A DNA stretch of 64,000 nucleotides from Thioclava nitratireducens (GTDB taxonomy: Bacteria; Pseudomonadota; Alphaproteobacteria; Rhodobacterales; Rhodobacteraceae). This document shows, in pieces, positions 1 to 11,815 of this stretch; the stretch's first letter is position 1; each line of letters starts with the position of its first letter. The notes below the pieces were generated by a model. The model saw nothing but the letters and a program-made list of their open reading frames with translations, did no database searches and was not told the origin of the DNA. Position numbers and translations under genes: made by a program. The DNA lies in assembly GCF_001940525.2 (NCBI RefSeq), contig NZ_CP019437.1:1958501-2022500 (forward strand), in the 5' to 3' direction.

Positions 1-140
1 AGGGGGACGCGCGCGGCGCGAGCCTCTCAATACCAAAGACGATCGGAGCAAGGCTTGGCGGGCGCGGGCCGGGCCCTACACTCAACCTAGATCACATCTC
101 GAGACGACCACAGCCACCTGTTCAGGGAGCCAGACACGCC

Positions 141-1046
141 ATGAAATATCCTCTTATCCTGGCCGCCGCGGTCTTCGGGGGCGCACTCGCCTCCACCGCG
201 CAGGCCGATATCACCGTCTCCTCCAAGATCGACACCGAGGGCGGTCTCTTGGGCAATATCATCGCGCTATCGCTGGAAAATGCCGGGATGCCGGTGGAGC
301 GGCGGCTGCAATTGGGCGGCACGCAGGTCGTTCGCAAGGCGATCCTCGCGGGCCAGATCGACATCTATCCCGAATATACCGGCAACGCGGCCTATTTCTT
401 CAACGAGGCCGATAGCGATATCTGGAAGGATGCGGCAAAGGCCCATGAGCGCGCGGCCGAACTGGACAAGCAGAACGATATCACCTGGCTCGATTCCGCG
501 CCGGCCAACAACACCTGGGCGATTGCGGTGACGGGCGATCTGGCCAAAAAGAACGACCTCACCACCATGTCCGATTTCGGCAACTGGGTGTCGAATGGCG
601 GTGACGTGAAGCTCGCGGCCTCGACCGAATTCGTTTCGTCCCCCGCCGTGCTGCCCGCGATGGAAAAGGCTTACGGATTCAAGTTGAGCCCCGATCAGAC
701 CGTGGTTCTCTCGGGTGGCGACACGGCGGCGACCATTCAGGCGGCGGCGCGCGGCACTTCGGGCGTGAACGCGGCGATGGCCTATGGCACCGATGGTGGC
801 GTGGGCGCGGCGGGGCTCGTCGTGATGGAAGACGACAAGGGCGTGCAGCCGGTCTACGAGCCCACCCCGATCGTGCGCGACGCGGTGCTGAAGGAATATC
901 CGAAGATCCCCGAAGTGCTGAACCCGATCTTCGACAAGCTCGACATGCAGACGCTTCAGAAACTTAACGGCCGTATCCAGGTCGGCGGTGAACCCGCCGA
1001 GGCGGTCGCGAAGGATTACCTGACGCAGATCGGGGTGTTGAACTGA
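141..1046 (+). CDS. osmF: Osmoprotectant ABC transporter substrate-binding protein (OsmF/YehZ type)
   Basis: Periplasmic binding protein of a quaternary-amine (glycine betaine/choline-like) importer. The 301-residue product starts with a Sec signal peptide (about residues 1-22, ending TAQA), followed by an OpuAC-type domain; the segment IDIYPEYTGNA is the hallmark of this family. The start is preceded by a purine-rich AGGGAG. It is followed after 11 bases by a permease gene, then an ATPase and a second permease, the same Z-Y-X-W order as E. coli yehZYXW. Family assignment is firm; the exact ligand is not readable, and YehZ-type systems are known to have low betaine affinity. Confidence 0.85.
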   Translation: MKYPLILAAAVFGGALASTAQADITVSSKIDTEGGLLGNIIALSLENAGMPVERRLQLGGTQVVRKAILAGQIDIYPEYTGNAAYFFNEADSDIWKDAAKAHERAAELDKQNDITWLDSAPANNTWAIAVTGDLAKKNDLTTMSDFGNWVSNGGDVKLAASTEFVSSPAVLPAMEKAYGFKLSPDQTVVLSGGDTAATIQAAARGTSGVNAAMAYGTDGGVGAAGLVVMEDDKGVQPVYEPTPIVRDAVLKEYPKIPEVLNPIFDKLDMQTLQKLNGRIQVGGEPAEAVAKDYLTQIGVLN

Positions 1047-1057
1047 GCGCCGCAGCG

Positions 1058-2230
1058 ATGCGTGTGCGGGGCGTGACCGCTGGCCTCTCGCCGCCCGGGG
1101 TGCTCTTCGCGCTCTTGGGGCTGGCTGCGATCTTCACGCCTTTCCTGACGCTCGCCGCGAACCGGATCGTGGCGGGCGAGGGGCGCGCCCTGTGGAGCGT
1201 CGCCGCGCCGCAGGTCACGGGGCCCGGGATAGCGCTGATGCTGCTGGGGCTCGCCTTGGGCCTGCCCGCCGCGCGGCCTTACTTGCGCATCGCGGGCGCG
1301 GCGCTTGGCCTCGCGGGACTGGTCTGGCTGCTGATCGCGGGCGCGTCGTTTCTGCTGACCGAGGCGGGCGAGTATGCGCGTGTCTCGCCGGCGGCGGGGT
1401 TCTGGTTCCTGCTGGTGGTCTTCGCGCTGATGATGGCCGACGCGCTTTCCGCGCTGTCGCCGGGGCCTGCAGCGCGGGCGGGAATTTTAGGGCTGGTGAT
1501 CGCGCTCGTCGCGGCGCTGCTGTGGTCGGGGGCGCTGAGCGATCTGTCTATCGCGCAAGAATTCGCGAGCCGCAAGGATGCCTTCTACACCGCGAGCCTG
1601 CGCCATCTGGGCCTTGCGTTTGGCTCGCTGCTGGCCGCGGCGGTGATCGGCCTGCCGCTGGGCGTGATGTGCCACCGCAATGCGGCGCTGCGCGGTGCAT
1701 TGCTTCCGGTGCTGAGCTTCCTGCAGACGATCCCCTCGCTCGCGATGTTCGGGATCATGATCCCGGTGCTGAGCTGGCTGAGCGGGATCATCCCCGGCGC
1801 CCGCGCGATCGGTATTGCGGGGATCGGCTTCGCGCCTGCCTTCCTTGCACTCACCCTCTATTCGCTGCTGCCGGTCGTCGCCAACGTGCTGGCGGGTCTG
1901 CGCAGCGCACCTGCCTCCGCGCTAGAGGCTGCGCGTGGGATGGGCATGACATGGCGCCAGCGTCTGGCGCGGGTGGAACTGCCGCTGGGCTTGCCGGTGG
2001 TGCTGGCCGGGCTGCGCATCGTGCTGGTGCAGAATATCGGGCTGGCAGTGATCGCCGGGCTGATCGGCGGCGGCGGCTATGGCACATTCGTCTTTCAGGG
2101 CCTCAACCAGACGGCGGGCGACCTGATCTTGCTGGGCGCGCTGCCCACTGTCGCCCTGGCGCTGGTTTCGGCCATCGCAATGGACATCCTCGTCGAACTG
2201 ACGACCCCCCGAACGGAGCGTGAAGAATGA
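1058..2230 (+). CDS. yehY: Osmoprotectant ABC transporter permease (YehY type)
   Basis: Inner-membrane permease of the YehZYXW-type importer. At 390 residues it is long for this fold: the first ~180 residues are several extra hydrophobic helices, as in YehY, and the second half is the BPD_transp_1 domain with the EAA-type loop around residues 285-305 (EAARGMGMTWRQRLARVELP) that docks on the ATPase. The stop overlaps the next gene's ATG, indicating translational coupling with the ATPase. Confidence 0.85.
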   Translation: MRVRGVTAGLSPPGVLFALLGLAAIFTPFLTLAANRIVAGEGRALWSVAAPQVTGPGIALMLLGLALGLPAARPYLRIAGAALGLAGLVWLLIAGASFLLTEAGEYARVSPAAGFWFLLVVFALMMADALSALSPGPAARAGILGLVIALVAALLWSGALSDLSIAQEFASRKDAFYTASLRHLGLAFGSLLAAAVIGLPLGVMCHRNAALRGALLPVLSFLQTIPSLAMFGIMIPVLSWLSGIIPGARAIGIAGIGFAPAFLALTLYSLLPVVANVLAGLRSAPASALEAARGMGMTWRQRLARVELPLGLPVVLAGLRIVLVQNIGLAVIAGLIGGGGYGTFVFQGLNQTAGDLILLGALPTVALALVSAIAMDILVELTTPRTEREE

Positions 2231-3162
2231 TCGAAATCGACGAGATCACGAAGCTCTATGACGACACGACGGCGGTGGACCACGTTTCGATGACGGTCGA
2301 GACCGGAACGATCACTGTGATCGTGGGCACCTCCGGTTCGGGCAAGACCACGCTTCTGCGGATGATCAACCGGCTGATCGAGCCGAGTTCCGGCGAGGTG
2401 CGGATCAATGGCGAGTCCACCGCCGCGCTGCCCAAACACGAGCTGCGCCGCCGGATCGGCTATGTCATTCAGGGCGACGGGCTGTTCCCGCATTATACGA
2501 TCGCGGGCAATATCGGCGCGGTGCCCAAACTGCTCGGCTGGTCCAAGGACAAGACCAGCGCCCGGGTCGACGAGTTGCTGGACCTGTTCTCGATGGAGCC
2601 CGCGCAGTTTCGCGACCGTTATCCGGCGGAGCTGTCGGGCGGTCAGCAGCAACGTGTGGGCGTCGCCCGCGCCTTGGCCTCACGGCCCGATCTGCTGCTG
2701 ATGGACGAGCCTTTCGGCGCGCTCGACCCGATCATTCGCGCCCGCGCGCAAGCCGATCTGCGGCGCATCCAGCGGCAGCTGGGGTCGACCATCGTGCTGG
2801 TGACGCATGACATGGAAGAGGCGATCCATCTGGGCGACCGGGTGGCTGTCATGGATGGCGGAAAGCTTCTGCAACATGGCACGCCCGCCGAGATCATCGC
2901 CGAGCCCGCCACCGATTTCGTCGCGCAGATGGTGGGCGGGGTCGATCGTCCGCTCCGGCTTTTGTCGTTGATCCCGGTCTCGGACGTGATGGAAGAGGGC
3001 ACGGCCGAGGGCGCGCCGATCGCGCCCGACACCAGCCTGCGCGATGCGCTGTCGCTGTGTCTTTGGCGCGGCTGCGAGGCGCTGCCGGTGGCGGATGGCG
3101 AGCGTCCGCTTGGCCGGGTCACTCTGGCGACGATCCGCGCCCGCGCGACGGAGCTGGCATGA
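2227..3162 (+). CDS. yehX: Osmoprotectant ABC transporter ATP-binding protein (YehX/OpuCA type)
   Basis: Cytoplasmic ATPase of the importer, 311 residues. Walker A GTSGSGKT is at residues 34-41, the signature LSGGQQQRVGVARAL near 136, and Walker B LLLMDEP near 157. The last ~60 residues look like a single degenerate CBS-type regulatory module (RDALSLCLWRGCEALPV), as in OpuCA-like ATPases where CBS domains sense ionic strength. It overlaps both neighbours by 4 bases. The CBS assignment is by sequence feel and weaker than the ATPase call. Confidence 0.88.
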   Translation: MIEIDEITKLYDDTTAVDHVSMTVETGTITVIVGTSGSGKTTLLRMINRLIEPSSGEVRINGESTAALPKHELRRRIGYVIQGDGLFPHYTIAGNIGAVPKLLGWSKDKTSARVDELLDLFSMEPAQFRDRYPAELSGGQQQRVGVARALASRPDLLLMDEPFGALDPIIRARAQADLRRIQRQLGSTIVLVTHDMEEAIHLGDRVAVMDGGKLLQHGTPAEIIAEPATDFVAQMVGGVDRPLRLLSLIPVSDVMEEGTAEGAPIAPDTSLRDALSLCLWRGCEALPVADGERPLGRVTLATIRARATELA

Positions 3163-3914
3163 GCCGCAGCGGCGCGATCCGGGCCGCCTGCGTGGCGCTG
3201 CTGCTGGCGCTGGTGCTGCGCCCGCATTGGTTCGCCCCGGTCTTTGCGCCCTTCGCCCCGGCGGGCGGGCCGGTGATCTACGAGCGCGCCTCGATCCTGT
3301 CGCTCTCGCTCAGCCATCTGGGGCTGGTGGCGCTGGCCTCCGGGTTGGCGACGCTGGTCGCGGTGGGCCTTGCCATCCTCGTGACGCGACCTGCGGGCGC
3401 GGCTTTCCTGCCGCTGTCGCGCACGATCACCAATATCGGCCAGACCTTCCCGCCGGTTGCGGTGCTGGCGCTGGCGGTGCCCGCGCTCGGCTTCGGGGCC
3501 GGGCCGACGCTGGTGGCGCTGTTCCTCTACGGCTTGCTGCCGATCTTCGAGACGGCCATTGCCGGGCTCTCGACTCTGCCGCCCGCGACGATGGAGGCCG
3601 CCCGCGGCATCGGCCTGACCCGCTGGCAGCGCCTGATCCGGGTGGAATTGCCGCTGGCCCTGCCGGTGATCCTGACGGGCATTCGGCTGTCGGTGGTGAT
3701 CGCCATCGGCACGGCGACGGTCGGCTCCACCGTGGCCGCGCGGACTTTGGGCGAGGTGATCATCGCCGGGCTTTTGACCAGCAACACGGCCTTCGTCCTT
3801 CAGGGCGGCGTGATCGTGGGGTTGTTCGCGGTGCTCGTCTATGACGCCCTGAGCCTGCTGGAGACCGCCCTCACACGCCGTCTGGGGCGTCCCTCCGCCG
3901 GGGCGGAAGCGTAG
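3159..3914 (+). CDS. yehW: Osmoprotectant ABC transporter permease (YehW type)
   Basis: Second permease of the importer, 251 residues from the ATG at 3159, chosen because it overlaps the ATPase stop in an ATGA and because the upstream in-frame extension would run inside the ATPase gene. It has about five or six membrane helices and the BPD_transp_1 EAA loop (EAARGIGLTRWQRLIRVELP). It differs from the first permease in lacking the long N-terminal membrane extension. It is the last gene of the four-gene operon. Confidence 0.85.
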   Translation: MSRSGAIRAACVALLLALVLRPHWFAPVFAPFAPAGGPVIYERASILSLSLSHLGLVALASGLATLVAVGLAILVTRPAGAAFLPLSRTITNIGQTFPPVAVLALAVPALGFGAGPTLVALFLYGLLPIFETAIAGLSTLPPATMEAARGIGLTRWQRLIRVELPLALPVILTGIRLSVVIAIGTATVGSTVAARTLGEVIIAGLLTSNTAFVLQGGVIVGLFAVLVYDALSLLETALTRRLGRPSAGAEA

Positions 3915-4027
3915 CGCACGGCCCGGTGAAGGACGATAGCGTTTCGCCGAGACCGCGCGCCGTGGAACAGGCTTTCTTTCGCGTAGGACATTGATGGAAT
4001 TCGTTCCGCTTCCGCTCGGCGAGATGG

Positions 4028-4047
4028 GATAAAAGACTAATTTTATC
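4028..4047. promoter_or_regulatory. Inverted repeat upstream of amino acid ABC operon
   Basis: GATAAAA and TTTTATC form a perfect 7-bp inverted repeat with a 6-base centre, in an AT-rich patch of an otherwise GC-rich 241-bp intergenic region, about 110 bases before the binding-protein ATG. It could be an operator or part of the promoter region. No known regulator motif was recognised, and there is no T-run that would make it a terminator. Confidence 0.25.
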
Positions 4048-4155
4048 AGATGCTTGTCTGGCGCATCGACTCCGGTATGCGGCGTTACTAGGTAAGGCGC
4101 CTGTCATTCCGACGCGCCCTACGGCGGCGTCTTCGACCTATCGGAGGTATCTCGC

Positions 4156-4926
4156 ATGAAACCCGTTCGCACCCTCATCGCCATCGCAGCCCTCGCCGGG
4201 ATCGTGGCGCCCGCGGCCCAGGCCGCGAGCCTCGCTGATATCCAGAAAGACGGCGTCTTCCGCGTCGGCACCGAAGGCACCTATCCGCCCTTCACCTACC
4301 ATGACGAATCCGGAAAGCTGACCGGCTTCGACGTCGCCATCGCGCGCGCCATCGGCGAAAAGCTGGGCGTGAAGGTGAAGTTCCTCGAAGGCCGCTGGGA
4401 CGGCCTGATCGCTGGGCTCGATGCCGACCGCTACGACGCGGTGATCAACGAGGTGGGCATCACCGATGCGCGCAAGAAGAAATACGATTTCTCGCAGCCC
4501 TATATCGCGTCGAAAGCGGCGCTGATCGTGCGCAAGGACGAGACCGACATCACCGGCTTCGACGATCTGAAAGGCAAGACCGCCGCCCAGACGCTCTCGA
4601 GCAATTTCGGCAAGATCGCCTCGGATCACGGTGCCGAACTGATCGGCACGAACGGGTTCGATCAGTCGATCGCGCTTGTCATCCAGAACCGCGCCGATGC
4701 GACGGTGAATGACAGCCTGTCCTTCCTCGACTTCAAGAAGAACAAGCCGGACGCCCCCGTGAAGCTGGCCGCGACCATGCCCGATGCGAACTATTCCGGC
4801 GTGATCATCGCGAAGGACCAGCCCGACCTGCTGGCTGCGATCAACAAGGCGCTCGACGAGATGAAGGCCGACGGGACCTACCAGAAGATCTCCGAAGAGT
4901 ATTTCGGGGAAGACGTCTCGAAGTAA
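4156..4926 (+). CDS. Amino acid ABC transporter substrate-binding protein (cystine/polar amino acid family)
   Basis: Periplasmic binding protein of SBP_bac_3 type, 256 residues, with a signal peptide ending about residue 23 (APAAQA). The N-terminal block EGTYPPFTYHDESGKLTGFD and the GRWDGLIAGLDADRYDAVIN segment are typical of the FliY/TcyJ cystine-binding branch. An AGGAGG-like site (CGGAGGT) lies upstream. A permease and an ATPase follow on the same strand, giving a complete importer. Cystine or a related polar amino acid is the best guess; the substrate is inferred only from overall resemblance. Confidence 0.82.
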   Translation: MKPVRTLIAIAALAGIVAPAAQAASLADIQKDGVFRVGTEGTYPPFTYHDESGKLTGFDVAIARAIGEKLGVKVKFLEGRWDGLIAGLDADRYDAVINEVGITDARKKKYDFSQPYIASKAALIVRKDETDITGFDDLKGKTAAQTLSSNFGKIASDHGAELIGTNGFDQSIALVIQNRADATVNDSLSFLDFKKNKPDAPVKLAATMPDANYSGVIIAKDQPDLLAAINKALDEMKADGTYQKISEEYFGEDVSK

Positions 4927-4998
4927 GCCGAATGTCGAGCCGCGCGCGCCTTCGGGATTCAGCCCGGAGGCGCGTCAGGCTTGCAGAAAGGATCCGCT

Positions 4999-5679
4999 AT
5001 GGCTGACTGGTTGCCCCTGATGTGGTCATCGCTCGTGCCGCTTTTGCAGGCGACGGTGACCTTCACGATCCCGCTGACGCTCATCACCTTCACGCTGGGC
5101 CTTGCGCTCGGGCTGCTCTGCGCGGTGATCCGGCTGTTCGGGCCGCGTCCGCTGGTGTGGATCGTGCGGTTCTATGTCTGGGTGATCCGGGGCACGCCGC
5201 TTCTGGTGCAGCTTTTCCTGATCTTCTACGGGCTGCCGAGCCTCGGGATCACGCTCGACGCCTTCGTGGCGGGGCTGATCGGCTTCACGCTGAATGTCGG
5301 CGCCTACACGTCGGAAATCCTGCGCGCGGCGCTGTCCTCGGTGTCCAAGGGGCAGTGGGAAGCGTCCTATTCCATCGGCATGAACTGGCGGCAGACGATG
5401 ACCCGCACCATCGTGCCGCAGGCCTCGCGCGTCGCGGTGCCGCCCTTGTCGAACAGCTTCATCTCGCTGGTGAAGGATACGTCGCTCGCCGCAGCGATCA
5501 CCGTGCCGGAACTGTTTCAGGCGGCGCAGCGGATCGTCGCGACCACCTATGAACCGCTCGTCCTCTATGTCGAGGCGGCGCTGATCTATCTCGCGCTCTG
5601 CTCGGTCCTGTCGGCGCTGCAGGGGCGGCTCGAACGGCGCCTTGGCCAATATGGCGGCTTTCTGGAGGAACGCACATGA
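4999..5679 (+). CDS. Amino acid ABC transporter permease (HisM/TcyL family)
   Basis: Inner-membrane permease, 226 residues, with the short three-to-five-helix layout of the polar amino acid family and the block VIRGTPLLVQLFLIFYGLP that identifies it. The ATG at 4999 was chosen over an upstream TTG at 4981 because AAAGGA sits at proper distance before it. The stop overlaps the ATPase start by 4 bases. Confidence 0.85.
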   Translation: MADWLPLMWSSLVPLLQATVTFTIPLTLITFTLGLALGLLCAVIRLFGPRPLVWIVRFYVWVIRGTPLLVQLFLIFYGLPSLGITLDAFVAGLIGFTLNVGAYTSEILRAALSSVSKGQWEASYSIGMNWRQTMTRTIVPQASRVAVPPLSNSFISLVKDTSLAAAITVPELFQAAQRIVATTYEPLVLYVEAALIYLALCSVLSALQGRLERRLGQYGGFLEERT

Positions 5680-6461
5680 TCGAGCTGTCGAATATCACCA
5701 AGCGGTTCGGCGAGAACGAGGTTCTGTCGGGGATCTCGCTGTCTTTGCCTGAGGGCTCCGTGACCGCGTTGATCGGCCCCTCCGGTGGCGGCAAGAGCAC
5801 GCTTTTGCGTACCATCAACCTGCTGGAGGTGCCGACGAGCGGCACGCTCGCCATCGGCGACGCCACGGTGACGCTGACCGAGGGCGGGCGGCTCTCGCGC
5901 GGCCAGATCCAGAGCATTCGGCAACAGACCGGGATGGTGTTCCAGAACTTCCAGCTCTTCCCGCATCGCACTGCGATCGAGAACGTGATGGAGAGCCTCG
6001 TGACCGTGCAGAACTGGCCTGCCGCGAAAGCCCGCGAGCGCGCGATGTCGCTCTTGGAGAAGGTCGGAATGGCGCATAAGGCCGATGCCTGGCCCGCGAC
6101 GCTTTCGGGCGGGCAGCAGCAGCGCATCGCGATTGCCCGCGCGCTCGCCCCGTCGCCGAAAGTTCTGCTCTGCGACGAGCCGACCTCGGCGCTCGATCCG
6201 GAACTGGCGGCGGAAGTCGTCGACGTTCTGGCACAGCTGGCCCGCGAGGGCACGACGATGGTGATGGCCACCCACGATTTGCGGCTGGCCTCGCAGATCG
6301 CCGAGCGGGTGGTCGTGCTGGAAAGCGGCGGGGTGGTCGAGACCGGCCCGGCGCGGCAGGTCTTCGATGCGCCCGAGCGCGAGCGCACCAAGCGGTTCAT
6401 CGCCACGCTGAAATCGACCGGCGAGACCGCAGCCCCGGATACTGCCCCGCGCCCCGTCTGA
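5676..6461 (+). CDS. Amino acid ABC transporter ATP-binding protein (GlnQ/TcyN family)
   Basis: ATPase of the polar amino acid importer, 261 residues: Walker A GPSGGGKST at residues 34-42, Q-loop FQNFQLFPH typical of amino acid transporters, signature LSGGQQQRIAIARAL and Walker B LLCDEPTSALDP. It is the last gene of a three-gene operon and faces nrdF tail to tail across only 19 bases. Confidence 0.88.
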   Translation: MIELSNITKRFGENEVLSGISLSLPEGSVTALIGPSGGGKSTLLRTINLLEVPTSGTLAIGDATVTLTEGGRLSRGQIQSIRQQTGMVFQNFQLFPHRTAIENVMESLVTVQNWPAAKARERAMSLLEKVGMAHKADAWPATLSGGQQQRIAIARALAPSPKVLLCDEPTSALDPELAAEVVDVLAQLAREGTTMVMATHDLRLASQIAERVVVLESGGVVETGPARQVFDAPERERTKRFIATLKSTGETAAPDTAPRPV

Positions 6462-6469
6462 GGCGCGGG
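6446..6469. terminator. Possible bidirectional hairpin between ABC ATPase and nrdF
   Basis: CCCGCGCC and GGCGCGGG form an 8-bp stem around an 8-base loop that ends with the ATPase stop codon. It lies between two convergent genes, the right place for a shared terminator, but no T-run follows on either side, so function is uncertain. Confidence 0.3.
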
Positions 6470-6480
6470 CGGCGGCGGGT

Positions 6481-9607
<3,127 letters not shown>

Positions 9608-9626
<19 letters not shown>

Positions 9627-10030
9627 TCCAGCCTCCAGAAATTGTCGAGACCCGCGCGCACGCGGTCGATGTCAGTGTCGGTCCCCGCCAGTTCGAACCG
9701 GTAGAGCACGGGGATGTTGCATTTGCGCGCCAGCAGATCGCCCGCGCAGGCGAAGAGCGCGCCGAAATTGCGATTGCCGCTGGCGATCACGCCGCGCAGA
9801 CCCGCGCGGCGGGCGGGATCGTTGAGAAAGGCGATGACCGGTTTCGCGACCGCGCCGCGCCCCTTGCCGTCGGCGTAGCTCGGGCAGATCAGGACGTAGG
9901 GGCAGGGCGGGTACGGCATCGCCGCCTCCGCCGAGAGGGGCAGACGCAGCGCGGGCAGACCCAGCCGCTCCACGAAGCGCTGCGTGTTCCCCGAGGCCGA
10001 GGAGTAATAGATCAGCCTTGCCTGTCCCAT
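9608..10030 (-). CDS. nrdI: NrdI flavodoxin-like protein
   Basis: FMN protein that supplies the oxidant needed to assemble the dimanganese-tyrosyl cofactor of NrdF. The 140-residue product begins with the family motif [19 protein letters not shown], which binds the FMN phosphate, and contains the ASGNRNFG loop. It lies 15 bases downstream of nrdH and overlaps nrdE, in the standard H-I-E-F order. Confidence 0.93.
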
Positions 10031-10045
10031 GATCCGGGCCCGCGC

Positions 10046-10267
10046 TCAGCTGAGCTGTCCGATCATGTCGGGCCGGAAGCCCGCCCAGTGATCCTCGCCC
10101 GCGATCACCACGGGCGCCTGACGGTAGCCGAGGTCCTGCACCATCTCCATCGCGGCGGCATCCTCGGTGAGGTCGATCACGTTGTAGTCGATCCCCTTGG
10201 CATCCAGCGCACGGGTCGTGGCGGTGCATTGCACGCAGGCCGGTTTCGAATAGACGGTGATGGTCAT
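10046..10267 (-). CDS. nrdH: NrdH glutaredoxin-like electron donor
   Basis: Small thioredoxin-reductase-dependent redoxin that reduces NrdE. The 73-residue product has the active site CVQC at residues 11-14 and ends with FRPDMIGQL, close to the family's WxGFxPD-type C-terminal segment. The ATG at 10267 was chosen on length and on the conserved N-terminus TITVYSKPAC; longer in-frame readings would run through the riboswitch. It is the first gene of the operon controlled by the upstream riboswitch and NrdR sites. Confidence 0.94.
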   Translation of the reverse strand: MTITVYSKPACVQCTATTRALDAKGIDYNVIDLTEDAAAMEMVQDLGYRQAPVVIAGEDHWAGFRPDMIGQLS

Positions 10268-10376
10268 GTGTCCTGTCCCTTTGTTGGCTGTCGGCAGCGC
10301 GGGACAAGGCTCGTGGGCAGGGTGCCGCAGCACATAGCCACGCGCCCGGGCCCTCCGCCGCGGTCGTCGTCTATCT

Positions 10377-10546
10377 GCTCTGGCAGGTCTCCTGGCTCGC
10401 GGCTCGAGCGCCTCTCGGTCCGTCTTCCCGGCGCATTGCACCAGTGACATTCGGACATCAGGCTCGCCGCTTACAGTTGCGGGGGCAGCGCCGGAATTCC
10501 ACCGGCTTCCCTCTTCGCCTGCGGAGTGACTCGCAGGAACCAAAGC
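10377..10546 (-). promoter_or_regulatory. Cobalamin riboswitch controlling nrdHIEF
   Basis: Read on the minus strand, this leader has the B12-riboswitch hallmarks in order: GGGAAGCCGGTGGAATTCCG, then CTGCCCCCGCAACTGTAAGC, then the far motif GAGCCAGGAGACCTGCC. Outer stem P1 can form between GCTTTGG (10546-10540) and CCAGAGC (10383-10377). It sits about 110 bases before nrdH, leaving room for an expression platform, though no clear T-run terminator was seen. The expected logic, known from other bacteria, is that adenosylcobalamin shuts off the B12-independent reductase when a B12-dependent one can work. Confidence 0.92.
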
Positions 10547-10592
10547 AACATCATATTGGGATGCATGGTGTATCGGTGTCAATATATAGATT
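10546..10592 (-). promoter_or_regulatory. Tandem NrdR boxes over the nrd promoter
   Basis: Two NrdR-box-like sites occur with cores CAATATATAG (10580-10589, full match to the CwAtATaTwG consensus) and CATCATATTG (10549-10558, 8 of 10). Their starts are 31 bp apart, the three-helical-turn spacing usual for NrdR pairs. A minus-strand -35 TTGACA (10582-10577) lies in the first box and a weak -10 CAATAT (10558-10553) in the second, 18 bases apart, so NrdR would cover the promoter. The inferred transcription start falls at the riboswitch P1 stem. Confidence 0.75.
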
Positions 10593-10594
10593 GC

Positions 10595-10623
10595 CCTGCC
10601 GCGCGAAACTCTCGCGCGACAGG
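10595..10623 (-). terminator. Probable terminator hairpin after bmt
   Basis: CCTGTCGCGCGA and TCGCGCGGCAGG (minus strand) form a strong hairpin with a 5-base loop, 14 bases beyond the bmt stop and just before the nrd promoter. The downstream bases are AT-rich (GCAATCTATAT) rather than a clean T-run, so termination is likely but not certain. Confidence 0.45.
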
Positions 10624-10636
10624 AGCGTGTCTTGCC

Positions 10637-11686
10637 TCAGGCCCCGTCGCCGAGCGCCCGGATATGCGCCGGGAGGCGGTCGTTCTGGCCATACATGAAG
10701 TGGTTCTCCATGCGCTCCGAGAAGCGGCTGGCCTCGGTCTCGCGACCCACGGCCTCGGCCATTTCGCGGATATGCATCGGGCTCGCCCCGCAGCACACGC
10801 CGAGGTAATTCACCCCGATCGCCTGCGCCTCACGCGCAAAGGCGCCGATCTCGTAGCGGTTGCAGGCCAGCGGATCGAGCGCGGTTGGAAAGGTCCGGCC
10901 ATGCGGCGAGGGGCAGGTGCAGCCGTTGTGATCGGAGAGGTTGAAGAAGGTGGGCTCCTCCTTCGTGGTCCGGTAGGGCACGGGCAGGGCGCCGACATGG
11001 CAGCTCACCGCCGCGCGCACCTTGCGCAGCCACGGCATCATCGTCTGCGGCCCGCGGAAGCAGTTCAGCCCGACGACATCGGCGCCCGCCTGTTCGAGTT
11101 TCTGGCAGGTCTCGACGATGCCGACCCCGTCCATCATCTCGTTGGCCGCCATCGGCGCCAGCGTCAGCACCACCGGCAGCCCCGACGCCTTCGCGGCCTC
11201 GAGCGCGCATAGCGCCTCGCCCGCGTAGTAGAAGGTCTCGCCGATGAGGATATCCGCGCCTTCCTCGACCGCCCAGCCGACCATCTCGTCGAACATCGCG
11301 CGCACCTCGGCCTGCCGCGCCGGATCTGCCGGGTCCCAGATATTCGTGTTCGAGATATTGCCCGCCATCAGATTTCCGGTCTTGGCATCGGCGACCTCGC
11401 GGGCGATCTTCAGCGCCGCGCGGTTGAGCGGCTCCAGCAGGTCTTCCTTGCCGATCACGCGCATCTTCTCGCGGTGGCCGTTATAGGTGAAGGCCTCGAC
11501 GATATCGCTGCCGGCGCGCTGGAAATCGACATGCAGATTGCGCAGCGCCTGCGGGTATTCGAGCGCCACCTCGGGCACGAATTCCCCGGCGGTCAGATAG
11601 CCGCGCCGTTCCAGTTCGAACAGAAAGCCCTCGGCGCAGATTACCGGGCGCGCGTCGAGCAGGCGGGTCAGTTTGTTGTCATTCAT
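10637..11686 (-). CDS. bmt: Homocysteine S-methyltransferase family protein (betaine-homocysteine methyltransferase-like)
   Basis: Zinc-dependent methyltransferase that would methylate homocysteine to methionine. The 349-residue product shows the three zinc cysteines of the family: C209 (GLNCF) and C298/C299 (GVCCG). The overall form resembles Rhodobacterales Bmt proteins, which use betaine; an alternative is a split MetH homocysteine-binding component. Placement behind a cobalamin riboswitch fits a B12-independent methionine route repressed when B12 is plentiful. It begins 129 bases after the small upstream gene. Confidence 0.82.
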   Translation of the reverse strand: MNDNKLTRLLDARPVICAEGFLFELERRGYLTAGEFVPEVALEYPQALRNLHVDFQRAGSDIVEAFTYNGHREKMRVIGKEDLLEPLNRAALKIAREVADAKTGNLMAGNISNTNIWDPADPARQAEVRAMFDEMVGWAVEEGADILIGETFYYAGEALCALEAAKASGLPVVLTLAPMAANEMMDGVGIVETCQKLEQAGADVVGLNCFRGPQTMMPWLRKVRAAVSCHVGALPVPYRTTKEEPTFFNLSDHNGCTCPSPHGRTFPTALDPLACNRYEIGAFAREAQAIGVNYLGVCCGASPMHIREMAEAVGRETEASRFSERMENHFMYGQNDRLPAHIRALGDGA

Positions 11687-11815
11687 GGAGAGATCCTCTC
11701 AGTTCATCCATGACCATCGTTGGACAGAGCCGAGCCTCGCAGGGAACGAATGACGCTCCCTACTGCAATGGTCCTCGGTCGGGCCGCAGAGAGCGACCGC
11801 AAGACGAAAAGCGGG

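Noticed and set aside
3057..3158. Earlier start for the YehW-like permease
   Set aside because: It would lie within the ATPase gene; the ATG at 3159 overlapping the ATPase stop fits operon style and the protein's signal-anchor N-terminus.
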